Of a stretch of DNA of 64,000 bases, positions 43,041 through 51,550 are shown one piece after another. Both the position numbers and the translations under genes were made by a program. The DNA is from G963677445 sp963678275 (GTDB lineage: Bacteria > Bacteroidota > Ignavibacteria > Ignavibacteriales > Melioribacteraceae), in the NCBI GenBank assembly GCA_963678275.1, contig OY782765.1, positions 3,968,001 to 4,032,000 of the forward strand. Reading direction: 5' to 3'. The notes beneath the pieces are model-generated. The model was not told the DNA's origin. It searched no databases and saw only the letters and a list, made by a program, of their open reading frames with translations. Position 1 is the first letter of the stretch; each line of letters begins with the position of its first letter.

Positions 43041-44563
43041 TTATTTTTCTTCCAGTTTTTCGCGCAATGCCAGTCCTTTGGCAGTGAGCCTGTATTTTTG
43101 AGTCGGACTCTTAGGAGAATCGGGCTGAGTCATTTCAACAAAACCTGCCTTTATAGCAGGATGTAAATAATTCTGAAGAAAATTTCTTCGTCCTTTCAAA
43201 CTTAACAAATTCATCAATTCCGAAGCGGATAATTTTCCCTGGACGCGGCATGCCAGCAATTGTATTTTTTCTTCTGTTTTATCCCCCGCTTGCTCCCTTA
43301 CTTGTTCCTCTACATGTTCCCCTGCATGTTCCCTTACTTGTTCCCCTGTATGATGTTTTCGCCACAAAAAAACCTTAAATGTCCGTCGTGAAAAAAATTC
43401 CGGTTCCGGAAGACCTTTGTCGGTAACATCCTGAATGATATCGAGCGTGCCGGTTCCATAGCGGTCAATAGCTCCGGCATAAAAGAGGCAATTCGCGAGA
43501 AGGGGGTTATTCGGTATGAAGCGTGCGCCCGTTTAAGATCGGCTATTGTGATTTCATCCGGCAGACGCCCCGGATTCTCAATTTCAATTCTGTTGCTAAA
43601 GACTGAAATCTGCACACTCCCCTTACTATAATAATCGCGGTGAACCAGCGCGTTAATAACCGCCTCTGCAATTGCCGCGCGGGGCACTTCATATTCGGTT
43701 TCAACCAGGTTGCTTTTATGCCGGGTCCCGGTTGAGAGACTTATTTTGGAGAGGACAAAATCTACCGCCTGATCAGCCATTTCAAATATATTGCCCGAAA
43801 ATTCCTTATAGTCGGGAATTGGTTTTTGAATAACGGCGCCATGAAAATGAGCGCATTTCACCGTGGCCGAGGGGAAAAACCGCTGCGGATTTTGTGAAAA
43901 AACCAGAAGGGCGCTGTTTACTATTTTATTTCCCCTGATCAGGTTCAGCCGTTTTAATACATCTATTTTTGAAGCGTTTACTTTTTCTGGAAAGTTTCTT
44001 TTTTCCCGCGCTATGCCGATAAATTCGGTTAAAAGGGAACTATCTATATCTTTCCGGGAGGCGTAAGGATGTAATGAATTATCAAAATCGTTGTTTTCAA
44101 TCTTTCCCTTTTGTTTCAGGAATTGAATACATGAGCGATATACTTCTTTTTTAAGCTCTTCGGTATTTGAAAATAATTTCCACGAAACATCACCGCTGAC
44201 CTTATTAATAAAAAGGTTTTCTTTTTTGTCTCTTTTTTCACTCGTCTTCAGAATATATATCCACCGGGGAAGACCTTTTTCCCTCGCGGCATTGTATTCT
44301 TTTTCAGTGGGTGAAATTCCGGAATCATCCTCAAAACCATAAGTTCTGCCAAGAAGTCCGATATAAATATCAGAATGTTCAACCTCTTCCAGAAATACCT
44401 TTTCGGGTGAATTGCCTGTCGCTGAAATTCTTTCAAAAAGGAAAGGGGTAAAAAACAACTTCAGAAGATCATCGGAAGATAAATATTCTTCAATGACCGA
44501 TCTCTCTTTTTCAAACTCAGCCTGAACGCTGCTGATAAACAGGTTATATTTTTTCCCCTTCAT
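43041..44563 (-). pseudogene. DUF4062 / ATP-binding / winged-helix protein, frameshifted
   Basis: Residues 1-130 form a DUF4062 domain (NLFISSVQAEFEKERSVIEEYL, SDIYIGLLGRTYG). Then comes the divergent ATP-binding domain of Fic-like or AlbA_2-type regulators (AAIAEAVINALVHRDYYSKGSVQI, IEIENPGRLPDEI). Near 43515-43525 the frame shifts by one base. After ASY the expected NPLLANCLFYAGAIDRYGTG is in another frame, which continues into a C-terminal winged helix (KGRRNFLQNYLHPAIKAGF, ending at 43041). The N-terminal ORF instead ends at 43334. Joined, the protein would be about 505 residues. It may be a true mutation or a sequencing slip in AATAACCCCC. Confidence 0.75.
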
Positions 44564-47094
44564 CAGGCCGCGAATCTTTCGAGTTTCACATAATCTTTTA
44601 TATAAGCGGGAATAACTTCCCTGTATTTTTCCGATACCGCTTTGAACTGCGTAATGGTAAGGGTGGCGTTTGTATGCAGGGCGTGAAAATCTTTCGCTTC
44701 AATTATTTTTCGCACATCGTTATCGACAATATAGGCTTTGAAAAAATATTTCAACGCCCGTATATTAACATCTTCACCGGGGGGATAAATTGAAATAAAT
44801 TTATCGAATTCCTCCTCCAGCAGCTCATCTTTTGATTTGAATTTTGGAATAATGCCAAAAATCTTTTCCACCACCTCGCGAATAGAAATTTTGCGGTCTA
44901 TCTTTGCGGCTTTCCTCAGTTTTTCAAGATTAAAATATTCTTCCGGTTTATCAAAAATCTCATTTTGAATATGGGAAATAACCTGCTCCCAGTTGCCAAG
45001 TTCCACATTCTTTTTAATGATATCATCCATCACAATCCTCTCCCTGAATTTCCCGAACAATTCACGGTCAACGCGCATCCCCTCATAACCGATATTCTGT
45101 TCGTTCAACACCATCAGCGGATCGGGCCGCAAACTGGTGTATATGTCAATATCGACTCCGACTCCGCCCCCCACGCCTTTACCCCTTCCCGGTTTTGGCA
45201 GCGCCAGTTTTTCGTCGTAATCAAATTTTTCTTCAAAATATTCACAGTTGGCAAAAAAATCGAACAGCTTAAAACATTTCTTTTCCTCTTTCTTAATTTC
45301 CTCCTCACCCAATTCATTTTTGTATTTGAATTCGAAGCTGTGTTTTCTTGTGCCCCGGCCTTTCATCTGCACAAAATCGGCGGGACTGAAGATGGGGCGC
45401 ATCATACAAAGATTCAATAAATCGGGGCAATCGTAACCGGTTGTCATCATCCCAACTGTCACACAAATTCTTGTTTTACACGATTTGTAACCTTCCAGCC
45501 ATGTTGTTTTACCATTCAGATTATTATTGGTAAAATTGATTGTCATCTGCTGAGCTTCACTAACCTGTGATGTAACCTGAACAGCAAAATCGGAATTATA
45601 TTTCCCCGGGAAAAGCTGTTCGGCAAATTCATTAAATATCTCTGTAAGTTTCCTCGCGTGGTTTTGACTTACCGTAAAAACAATCGTTTTGCCAATTTCA
45701 TTTGTTATCGGGTCGCGCAAAGCATTTTCCAGGAAAGTTTTGCAAAGCATGCGGTTTGTCTTCTCTGAAAAGAATCGCTTCTCAAAATCCCTTGAAACAA
45801 AGGTTTCCGTTTCTTCCCCTTCTTCGGTTGTAAACGTTACGGCATAACCCTCATCCGAAAGCATTTGTGTGGTTATTTCAGTCCTCGCGTCAATCACTTT
45901 AGGGTTGGTGAGATAATCATCTTTCACCCCGTCAATAAGGGAATAACGATAGGTTGGTTCTCCTCCTTCACATCCAAAAGTTGAATAAGTGTCGCGCAGC
46001 ATACGGCGTTCAATTTCCCGCGGGTCGTTCTCTTTTACTTTGTCAGGGTCAACCCCTTTTAAGTAGTCCTTTGGCGTCGCGGTCAGTCCTAATTTGTAGC
46101 CATGAAAATATTCAAAAACCGCTCTCGCGTTTCCCGAAATGGAACGATGCGCTTCGTCCGAGATAATCAGATCAAAATCACCCGGTGTAAAAATGGAACG
46201 GTATTTATTATCAAACATCAGGGACTGAATGGTGGTGACCAGAATCTCCGCCTTGTGCCAATCTGTTTTGTTTTCCTTATAGATATAAGTTGTATAATCT
46301 GGTTTCAGGTAATTCGTGAAAGCTTTCCACGCCTGATCTTCCAGCTCCAGGCGGTCAACAAGGAATAAAACACGCCTCGCGTTTTTTGTTCTTAAAAATA
46401 ACCGGATTACCGCGGCGGCAGTAAGAGTTTTCCCTGTGCCTGTAGCCATTTCAAATAAGAAGCGGTCCCTGCCTTCCTTTACCGCTTGCTGTAAATATTT
46501 TACCGCTTTTAACTGGTATAATCTTAAAAACCGGAGACCGTTTCGCCAGATAAAATCCCTGCTTTTTTCAACGCTTCCTTTCCATTCGGGTCTTTCCGCG
46601 TAGTCGGGCATTTGCACAATGGCTATAAAATCCTCTTTAACCGGTTCATTTGCCAGCGCGTTTCTGTCGGGATTCCATTCTTTAATGGCTCCAATTTCCA
46701 GCGGCGAAGGAAATTTATATATCGGTTTGGGATTCCCTTTTCGTAAATCCCACAAATAGTGAACTATCCCGTTTGATAAAATGATAAATTGGGCGCTAAC
46801 GGTTTTCGCGTATATTCTCGCCTGCTCCTTCGCGACTAATGGATGCAGCTTTTCCCTTTTTGCTTCCAGCACACAGAGAGGTTTGTTATCCGAATCCAGC
46901 AGTAAAAAGTCAAGTGAACCCGATTTGGTTTTTTCGAAGTCATGACCCCAGGCGTCAATATCCTGTTGTGTTATCTTTACATGGTTTTCGAGCAGAATAT
47001 TTGCTTTGCCTTCTCTGGTATCAAAGAATCTCCAGCCTGCTTCCTCAAGCAGTTTGTTTATCCTGATCCTCGCGCTCGCTTCGTTATTTATCAT
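44563..47094 (-). CDS. hsdR: type I restriction endonuclease, R subunit (HsdR)
   Basis: 843 residues. The N-terminal nuclease domain has the PD-(D/E)xK core SLDFLLLD...LCVLEAKRE (about 60-80). The helicase has Walker A MATGTGKTLTAA (about 217-228), ISDEAHRS (about 310) and a C-terminal motif VI-like QMKGRGTRK. The last 250 residues resemble the EcoEI-type R C-terminus. The protein would translocate DNA and cut it when bound to HsdM/HsdS. Here hsdM is a stub and no hsdS is visible, so it should be inactive unless partners lie elsewhere. It overlaps the DUF4062 gene by 1 base. Confidence 0.9.
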   Translation of the reverse strand: MINNEASARIRINKLLEEAGWRFFDTREGKANILLENHVKITQQDIDAWGHDFEKTKSGSLDFLLLDSDNKPLCVLEAKREKLHPLVAKEQARIYAKTVSAQFIILSNGIVHYLWDLRKGNPKPIYKFPSPLEIGAIKEWNPDRNALANEPVKEDFIAIVQMPDYAERPEWKGSVEKSRDFIWRNGLRFLRLYQLKAVKYLQQAVKEGRDRFLFEMATGTGKTLTAAAVIRLFLRTKNARRVLFLVDRLELEDQAWKAFTNYLKPDYTTYIYKENKTDWHKAEILVTTIQSLMFDNKYRSIFTPGDFDLIISDEAHRSISGNARAVFEYFHGYKLGLTATPKDYLKGVDPDKVKENDPREIERRMLRDTYSTFGCEGGEPTYRYSLIDGVKDDYLTNPKVIDARTEITTQMLSDEGYAVTFTTEEGEETETFVSRDFEKRFFSEKTNRMLCKTFLENALRDPITNEIGKTIVFTVSQNHARKLTEIFNEFAEQLFPGKYNSDFAVQVTSQVSEAQQMTINFTNNNLNGKTTWLEGYKSCKTRICVTVGMMTTGYDCPDLLNLCMMRPIFSPADFVQMKGRGTRKHSFEFKYKNELGEEEIKKEEKKCFKLFDFFANCEYFEEKFDYDEKLALPKPGRGKGVGGGVGVDIDIYTSLRPDPLMVLNEQNIGYEGMRVDRELFGKFRERIVMDDIIKKNVELGNWEQVISHIQNEIFDKPEEYFNLEKLRKAAKIDRKISIREVVEKIFGIIPKFKSKDELLEEEFDKFISIYPPGEDVNIRALKYFFKAYIVDNDVRKIIEAKDFHALHTNATLTITQFKAVSEKYREVIPAYIKDYVKLERFAA

Positions 47095-47256
47095 TCATCC
47101 AAATTCCCTTTTGGTCCGGAAATTCATTCTTGACATCTATTGATATCTTCTCAACAATCAAAGCCCAAATCCAATTATCTTATCCTCTGTTTATTTCTCA
47201 TCAAGACTATTAATACAAAAATAGACTTTTTATTCTTATAAATTCAATATCAGGTT
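47095..47256 (-). pseudogene. remnant of a second DUF1016 (PDDEXK) gene 5' end with its promoter region
   Basis: Upstream of hsdR the minus strand encodes VEKISIDVKNEFPDQKG with several stops before it. This matches VEALSKDLKHEFPDQKG of the broken DUF1016 gene at 51.1 kb. The start-proximal and promoter part (47196-47256) is nearly identical to 51320-51379, including 34 perfectly matching bases. It is a gene fragment that now serves as the hsdR leader. Confidence 0.65.
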
Positions 47257-47288
47257 ACATCCCAGCCATATTATTTGTTATCAGCCGG

Positions 47289-47549
47289 TTATATATTTCT
47301 TGATTTTCCTTTTGCGCTTGTTACAAAAAATACATCCTTGATTTTTTCTTTTCCGGCGATCTCAATCGCGTACAAAATCAATTCCATTTCACAATTTTTA
47401 TCTGCTATTATTGTCAATACCGTGTTTGGCAGCATAATTTTATTGAATCGAAAAAACTTATATAAGTTTTGTTTGGAAATTAGCGTCCCGTCCGATGAGA
47501 AAAAAGAGGATTCTTCTATTATTAAACAGGTAAGTAATCTTTTATTCAT
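47289..47549 (-). CDS. small protein resembling the ExbD/TolR periplasmic domain
   Basis: 86 residues. GAGGG lies six bases before ATG 47549. The second half (LPNTVLTIIADKNCEMELILYAIEIAGKEKIKDVFFVT) has the beta-alpha-beta pattern and the A-D-K of the ExbD/TolR C-terminal domain. There is no membrane helix, unlike true ExbD. No ExbB partner is near. It may be a soluble stand-alone domain or a decayed gene. An overlapping frame on the other strand (47275-47586) is less convincing. Confidence 0.45.
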   Translation of the reverse strand: MNKRLLTCLIIEESSFFSSDGTLISKQNLYKFFRFNKIMLPNTVLTIIADKNCEMELILYAIEIAGKEKIKDVFFVTSAKGKSRNI

Positions 47550-47839
47550 ATCGCCCTCAAATAAATACTTGACGGACGATCAATAGAGCGAAGTTTATAA
47601 GAAAAATTCAAATCTCCAAATCCCCCTATTGTGAAGAAAGATACCGATCCTACTCTCAGGGCAAAAGCGAACAACCAGAGTGAAATGACAAAAATCCGAA
47701 CCGCAGCATATAACCCGAATCGTATCTTCGGTTCCGAAACATTCCATATTTGGCAGTTTTAGGACCAATCAGATAAGAAAATTTTTTATTTCTTTGAAAG
47801 AATGAATACAAAACAGCTCCCCGATAAATAAGTTAAGTA

Positions 47840-48565
47840 TTAGTCCTCAGTTTCTTCAGCGGCTCTGAATATTCTCTTAACCTCATAGCTGCTTAGTTTA
47901 TAGATGAAAAATCCGATTATAATTGTTGGTATCAGTTGACTAAAGATTAAAGAAACATATGAAAAGGATTGAAAAAATCCTTCATTAGGAACATCCAGCG
48001 ATGAGGCAAAATTGTTCATCATCGGCAATGTGACATATTTATGCATGAATATTGCCCACCCTATATTCCAGAACAGCGCGAACCACAACATATACACAGT
48101 ATTTTCCCTCGCCGATTCTTCCAAATTTAACAACCCAATCGAAAAAAATATAAACAAACCGGCAATTATAAGAGAGGGCATCTCCATTATATACAAGTTA
48201 TTGAATAAAAATTTTGAAACATCGGGCAATGTGTCCATAATTGTATCAATCGAGATTAAATCATATGGAGAAGGCGCGACAAAACTAAAGAGAGCGCCCA
48301 GAAGCCGGAATCCGGAATATATAATTAGAATCCAGGCAATTACCTTTATTACGGTATTTTTCCTTGGCGCGCTGAAAGATTTTGATTTTAATCCTTTCTT
48401 TATCTCATTTTCAATTGCCTCCCGGTCCATTCCTGTTCTTTTTGTAATTTCCGCTTCAATTGTAAGAGCCCTGTCTTCATTATACCTTCGATCAACCCTC
48501 GAATAAATGTCAATAAGTTCTGTCAGTGAATATTTGCTGTAATCAATATTATGTTTAACTTCCAA
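47840..48565 (-). CDS. membrane protein with N-terminal cytoplasmic domain
   Basis: 241 residues. A TTG start at 48565 has AAGGAGG just upstream. The first 70 residues are charged and helical (YSLTELIDIYSRVDRRYNEDRALTIEAEITKR), resembling a short helical repeat. Four membrane helices follow (about 73-92, 123-147, 157-175, 205-228). I recognise no transport or enzymatic motif. It lies inside the defence island but nothing in its sequence ties it to defence. Confidence 0.65.
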   Translation of the reverse strand: MEVKHNIDYSKYSLTELIDIYSRVDRRYNEDRALTIEAEITKRTGMDREAIENEIKKGLKSKSFSAPRKNTVIKVIAWILIIYSGFRLLGALFSFVAPSPYDLISIDTIMDTLPDVSKFLFNNLYIMEMPSLIIAGLFIFFSIGLLNLEESARENTVYMLWFALFWNIGWAIFMHKYVTLPMMNNFASSLDVPNEGFFQSFSYVSLIFSQLIPTIIIGFFIYKLSSYEVKRIFRAAEETED

Positions 48566-48730
48566 AATCTCCTCCTTTTTAGCAGTAAGTATTGAGAGAA
48601 TGTGTGATTTTCATGTCTCGTTATGAAAATTTATTCCTTGATATTTACCTCAAAAATATAATATTTTTTCATCATAATATTATCGTAAATTTATTCCCCG
48701 ATCATTCTTTTTCGCTTTCCATTTTTCCGG

Positions 48731-48781
48731 CCAAAACCATAAAATGAATGAGGCAACAACGCCACAGCCCAGACAGAATCA
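48731..48781 (-). pseudogene. short C-terminal gene remnant, copy A
   Basis: The minus strand reads DSVWAVALLPHSFYGFGRKN and matches a remnant at 53565-53617 (DALWAVALLYPVFCGFHRG). Both lack any upstream coding part here, so they are tail fragments of a lost, probably membrane-anchored, gene family. Confidence 0.35.
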
Positions 48782-48851
48782 ATCTATTAAACCTCCGGTT
48801 TTATTTAGATTAATTTTAAATTTATAGGACATTATATATTTAAGCATAATT

Positions 48852-49357
48852 TTAATCTTCATCGCTTTTTCCCGCATCGCGTATCGCTATTCCTGTAGCC
48901 AATTCTATCTCTTCAATTGTTGGCAATTCTGATTTGATATCTTTCGGGATAGCTTTGCTGATATCATATTCCGCAATCCCTATTGGCTGCGTCATTCCTC
49001 TTAAAGCATATTCGGCGATTATTTTAGATTTTGACTTGTACAATAAAAGCCCAATTGTCGGATTTTCTGCATTTATTTTCAATGCATCGTCAACTGCCGA
49101 TAAATATAGGTTCATTTTTCCCGCAAATTCAGCTTTAAATTCAATTGCTTTTAATTCAATAACAAAATAGCATTTCAATTTGATATGATAAAAAAGTAAG
49201 TCAATATAGAAATCCTGATTATCTATAATTATTGGGACCTGTTGTCCCACAAATGAAAAACCCTTTCCAAGTTCCAGTAAAAATGACGTTATATTTTTGA
49301 CTAATTGACTTTCAATATCTTTCTCAAGCACTTTTTCCTGAAGAGTCAAGAAGTCAA
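48852..49357 (-). pseudogene. DUF1016 (YhcG-type PDDEXK) nuclease, C-terminal part
   Basis: 168 codons follow the IS insertion. The segment has the DUF1016 C-terminal nuclease: DIESQLVKNITSFLLELGKGFSFVGQQ, then FYIDLLFYH and FVIELKA (Asp, and Glu-x-Lys as metal and catalytic residues), GKMNLYLSAVDD and NPTIGLLL. Removing the IS and one 8-bp repeat restores an uninterrupted frame across the junction (DPYKFDF then LTLQEKVLEKDIE). An internal ATG at 49349 could still produce this domain alone. Confidence 0.85.
49350..49357. repeat. target site duplication, left (GAAGTCAA)
   Basis: The identical 8-mer is at 50770-50777 and brackets the IS256-family element. Confidence 0.85.
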
Positions 49358-49390
49358 GGTAGTGTAAATAATTTGGTGTAAATGGTTTTT

Positions 49391-49437
49391 CGGGGGGAAA
49401 GGGGCTTCGGACTACGTCCGAAGCCCCTTTCCCCCCG
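49391..49437. repeat. 22-bp perfect GC-rich hairpin inside the IS left end
   Basis: CGGGGGGAAAGGGGCTTCGG-AC (49391-49412) pairs without mismatch with 49416-49437; the loop is TAC. It lies between the left terminal repeat and the transposase start and should be a strong transcription barrier. Confidence 0.9.
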
Positions 49438-49507
49438 TCGCGAAAAATTTGTGGGCTCTGAAAGCCTCAAATGAGTATATTTAAAAATCATTTATATAGG
49501 AGTTATT

Positions 49508-50734
49508 TTGAAATTACCACAAGAAGTTTTAGACCAGCTAATGGCTGATTTGGAAAACGTAAAGTCCTATGATGACCTGATGGGTAAAAACGGGGCGATT
49601 AAAAAACTTATTAAATCTTCTATTGAGAAACTCCTTGATGCGGAGTTAACTAATCATCTTGGCTACCCGAAAGATTCCCCGATCGGAAATAATAGCGGGA
49701 ATAGCAGAAATGGGAAAAGAAGCAAAACAATAATATCTGAAAATGGTAAGTTAGAGATAAATATACCAAGAGACCGTAATTCTACATTTGATCCTGTATT
49801 GATTGAAAAATACAAAAGAACTGTAGGACCCATAGAAGATAAAATAATATCGATGTATGCAAAAGGAATGACAACCCGTGATATACAATCTCATATAGAA
49901 GAGATATATGGTCTTGATATCTCTCCAACAACTATTTCTAATATCACAAATGCAATGGTAGATCATGCACGGCAATGGCAGGATCGGGCGCTTCAAGATA
50001 TCTACACAATCGTCTATTTTGACGCTATTCACTATAAAGTAAGGCTGGAAGGCAAAGTTGTTTCAAAAGCAGCGTATACATGCCTTGGAGTTGATATAGA
50101 AGGACATAAGGACCTTCTGGGGCTCTGGATCGGTGAAGCTGAAGGGGCTAATTTCTGGTTGGCTATTCTAACCGAATTACGCAACAGAGGAGTTAAAGAT
50201 ATTCTTATTTCTTGTGTTGATGGCCTTAAAGGATTTCCTGAAGCCATTGAGTCTGTGTTCCCTGAATGCCAGGTTCAACAGTGTGTTATTCACCAAATCC
50301 GTAACACAATAAAATATGTTGCTTCTAAAAACCAGAAAGAATTTTTGAATGATCTTAAGTTAGTATACAAAGCTCCAACTGAAAAATCTGCCCTTGCCGA
50401 GCTTGATAATCTTGAAGCTAAATGGGGTAAAAAATATCCTTACCCGATAAATTCATGGAGAAAAAACTGGGCGAATCTCTCTGCTTATTTTAAGTATCCT
50501 GAAGAAATAAGAACTCTTATTTATACAACTAACCCTGTTGAAAATGTCCACAGACAGTTTAGAAAAGTTACTAAGTCAAAAAGTTTGTTCCCTAATGATG
50601 ATGCCTTGCTTAAAATACTTTATCTTTCTTATATTGATCTAAGTAAAAAATGGAGTGTGCCCATTCGTAATTGGTCCTTCATTTTTTCTCAGCTCTCTAT
50701 TTTTTTTGATGAAAGGCTGAAGCCTTTCATATAG
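49508..50734 (+). CDS. IS256-family (MULE-type DDE) transposase
   Basis: 408 residues, the normal family length. TTG start at 49508 with AGGAG five bases upstream. Motifs: RNGKRSKTI and GKLEINIPRDRN in the N-terminal zinc/HTH region, MYAKGMTTRDI, FDAIHYKVR (first catalytic Asp), GLKGFPEAIESVFP with CVDGLKG (second Asp), CVIHQIRN, and TTNPVENVHRQFRK with the catalytic Glu. It catalyses cut-out or copy-out transposition of the element. No frameshift is present, so the enzyme may be active. Confidence 0.95.
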   Translation: MKLPQEVLDQLMADLENVKSYDDLMGKNGAIKKLIKSSIEKLLDAELTNHLGYPKDSPIGNNSGNSRNGKRSKTIISENGKLEINIPRDRNSTFDPVLIEKYKRTVGPIEDKIISMYAKGMTTRDIQSHIEEIYGLDISPTTISNITNAMVDHARQWQDRALQDIYTIVYFDAIHYKVRLEGKVVSKAAYTCLGVDIEGHKDLLGLWIGEAEGANFWLAILTELRNRGVKDILISCVDGLKGFPEAIESVFPECQVQQCVIHQIRNTIKYVASKNQKEFLNDLKLVYKAPTEKSALAELDNLEAKWGKKYPYPINSWRKNWANLSAYFKYPEEIRTLIYTTNPVENVHRQFRKVTKSKSLFPNDDALLKILYLSYIDLSKKWSVPIRNWSFIFSQLSIFFDERLKPFI

Positions 50735-50769
50735 ATGTTTTCCATTTACACAAAATATTTTACACTCTC

Positions 50770-51333
50770 GAAGTCAAACTTGTACGGGTCTTTTAATGTT
50801 TCATTGGCTAATTCCGAATGAGGGGCAGGAAGTGTATTAGTAAAGTTTGTAACAGCCTTACCTTGTCTTTCATAAAATCCTTGATCTATTTGATGTAATA
50901 AAACCGAACGGGACCAATTATTTTCAATGGTTTTATTTGTGTAAAAAATCGCTTCTCCTATACTTTTAGATTTTGAGATAATCACAACATTCTGCCCCCA
51001 GGGAATTTGTCCAACAAGTTGTTGGACTTTTTCTATTCTTATGTTGGATTTTGAGTAAAACTCATATAATTTCTTCATTGAAAATAGATTACTTCTCGAG
51101 AATCCTTTTTGGTCCGGAAATTCATGCTTTAAATCTTTCGATAATGCCTCAACAACTGATGTCCCCCAATTTTTCCGGCCAACTTTTTCAGAGATTGACT
51201 TTCCAATTGACTAGTAAAGATTTATGAGTTCTTTGTTTACCGCAATAGACGCCTTTATCTGAGCTTTCTGAATTAATCCTTTTAATTCGCTAACCCAATT
51301 AAGATATTCTGTATTTTTTCTCATCAAGTCCAT
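50770..51333 (-). pseudogene. DUF1016 (YhcG-type PDDEXK) nuclease, N-terminal part
   Basis: From ATG 51333 (or 51324) the frame reads DLMRKNTEYLNWVSELKGLI, then ELINLY, an in-frame TAG at 51211-51213 where the family has Trp (LYWSIGK), then SIGKSISEKVGRKNWGTSVV and NEFPDQKG-like HEFPDQKG. It ends in LKDPYKFDF at the IS. Two independent lesions (nonsense codon and insertion) show the gene is dead or limited to fragments. DUF1016 proteins often accompany type I restriction systems, as here. Confidence 0.85.
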
Positions 51334-51550
51334 ATGTACAAAAATAGACTTTTTATTCTTATAAATTCAACATCGGGTTGAATAATCAGGCGGTTTCTTA
51401 TCCGGATTCATTCGTGGGACGCTTTATTCCCTAAAAAATCACTCATTTCTGCTGCTAACCGGCTACTTGTTTTAGTCATTAACCAACCTTTTCAAAAAGG
51501 CAAGATATAGTTCATATTTGTATCCCGGTTTTTGGGGAAATTCTCAATAT
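51334..51550. other. intergenic with shared leader repeat
   Basis: 51337-51370 is identical to 47214-47247. A 23-codon frame on the minus strand (51408-51479, MTKTSSRLAAEMSDF...) has only a weak ribosome site and may be a remnant. Confidence 0.4.

Larger units (their letters stand above)
49358..50769 (+). mobile_element. IS256-family insertion sequence, complete (1412 bp)
   Basis: Imperfect terminal inverted repeats of about 28 bp start at 49358 and end at 50769, sharing AGTGTAAA and GTGTAAATGG blocks. 8-bp direct repeats (GAAGTCAA) flank them, as expected for the family. One transposase gene fills the element. It sits in the DUF1016 gene in opposite orientation. The intact duplications and open transposase frame suggest a fairly recent insertion. 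Confidence 0.92.

Noticed and set aside
47275..47586. 103-residue + strand ORF opposite the ExbD-like gene
   Set aside because: The minus-strand frame has a ribosome site and a recognisable fold pattern; this one has neither.
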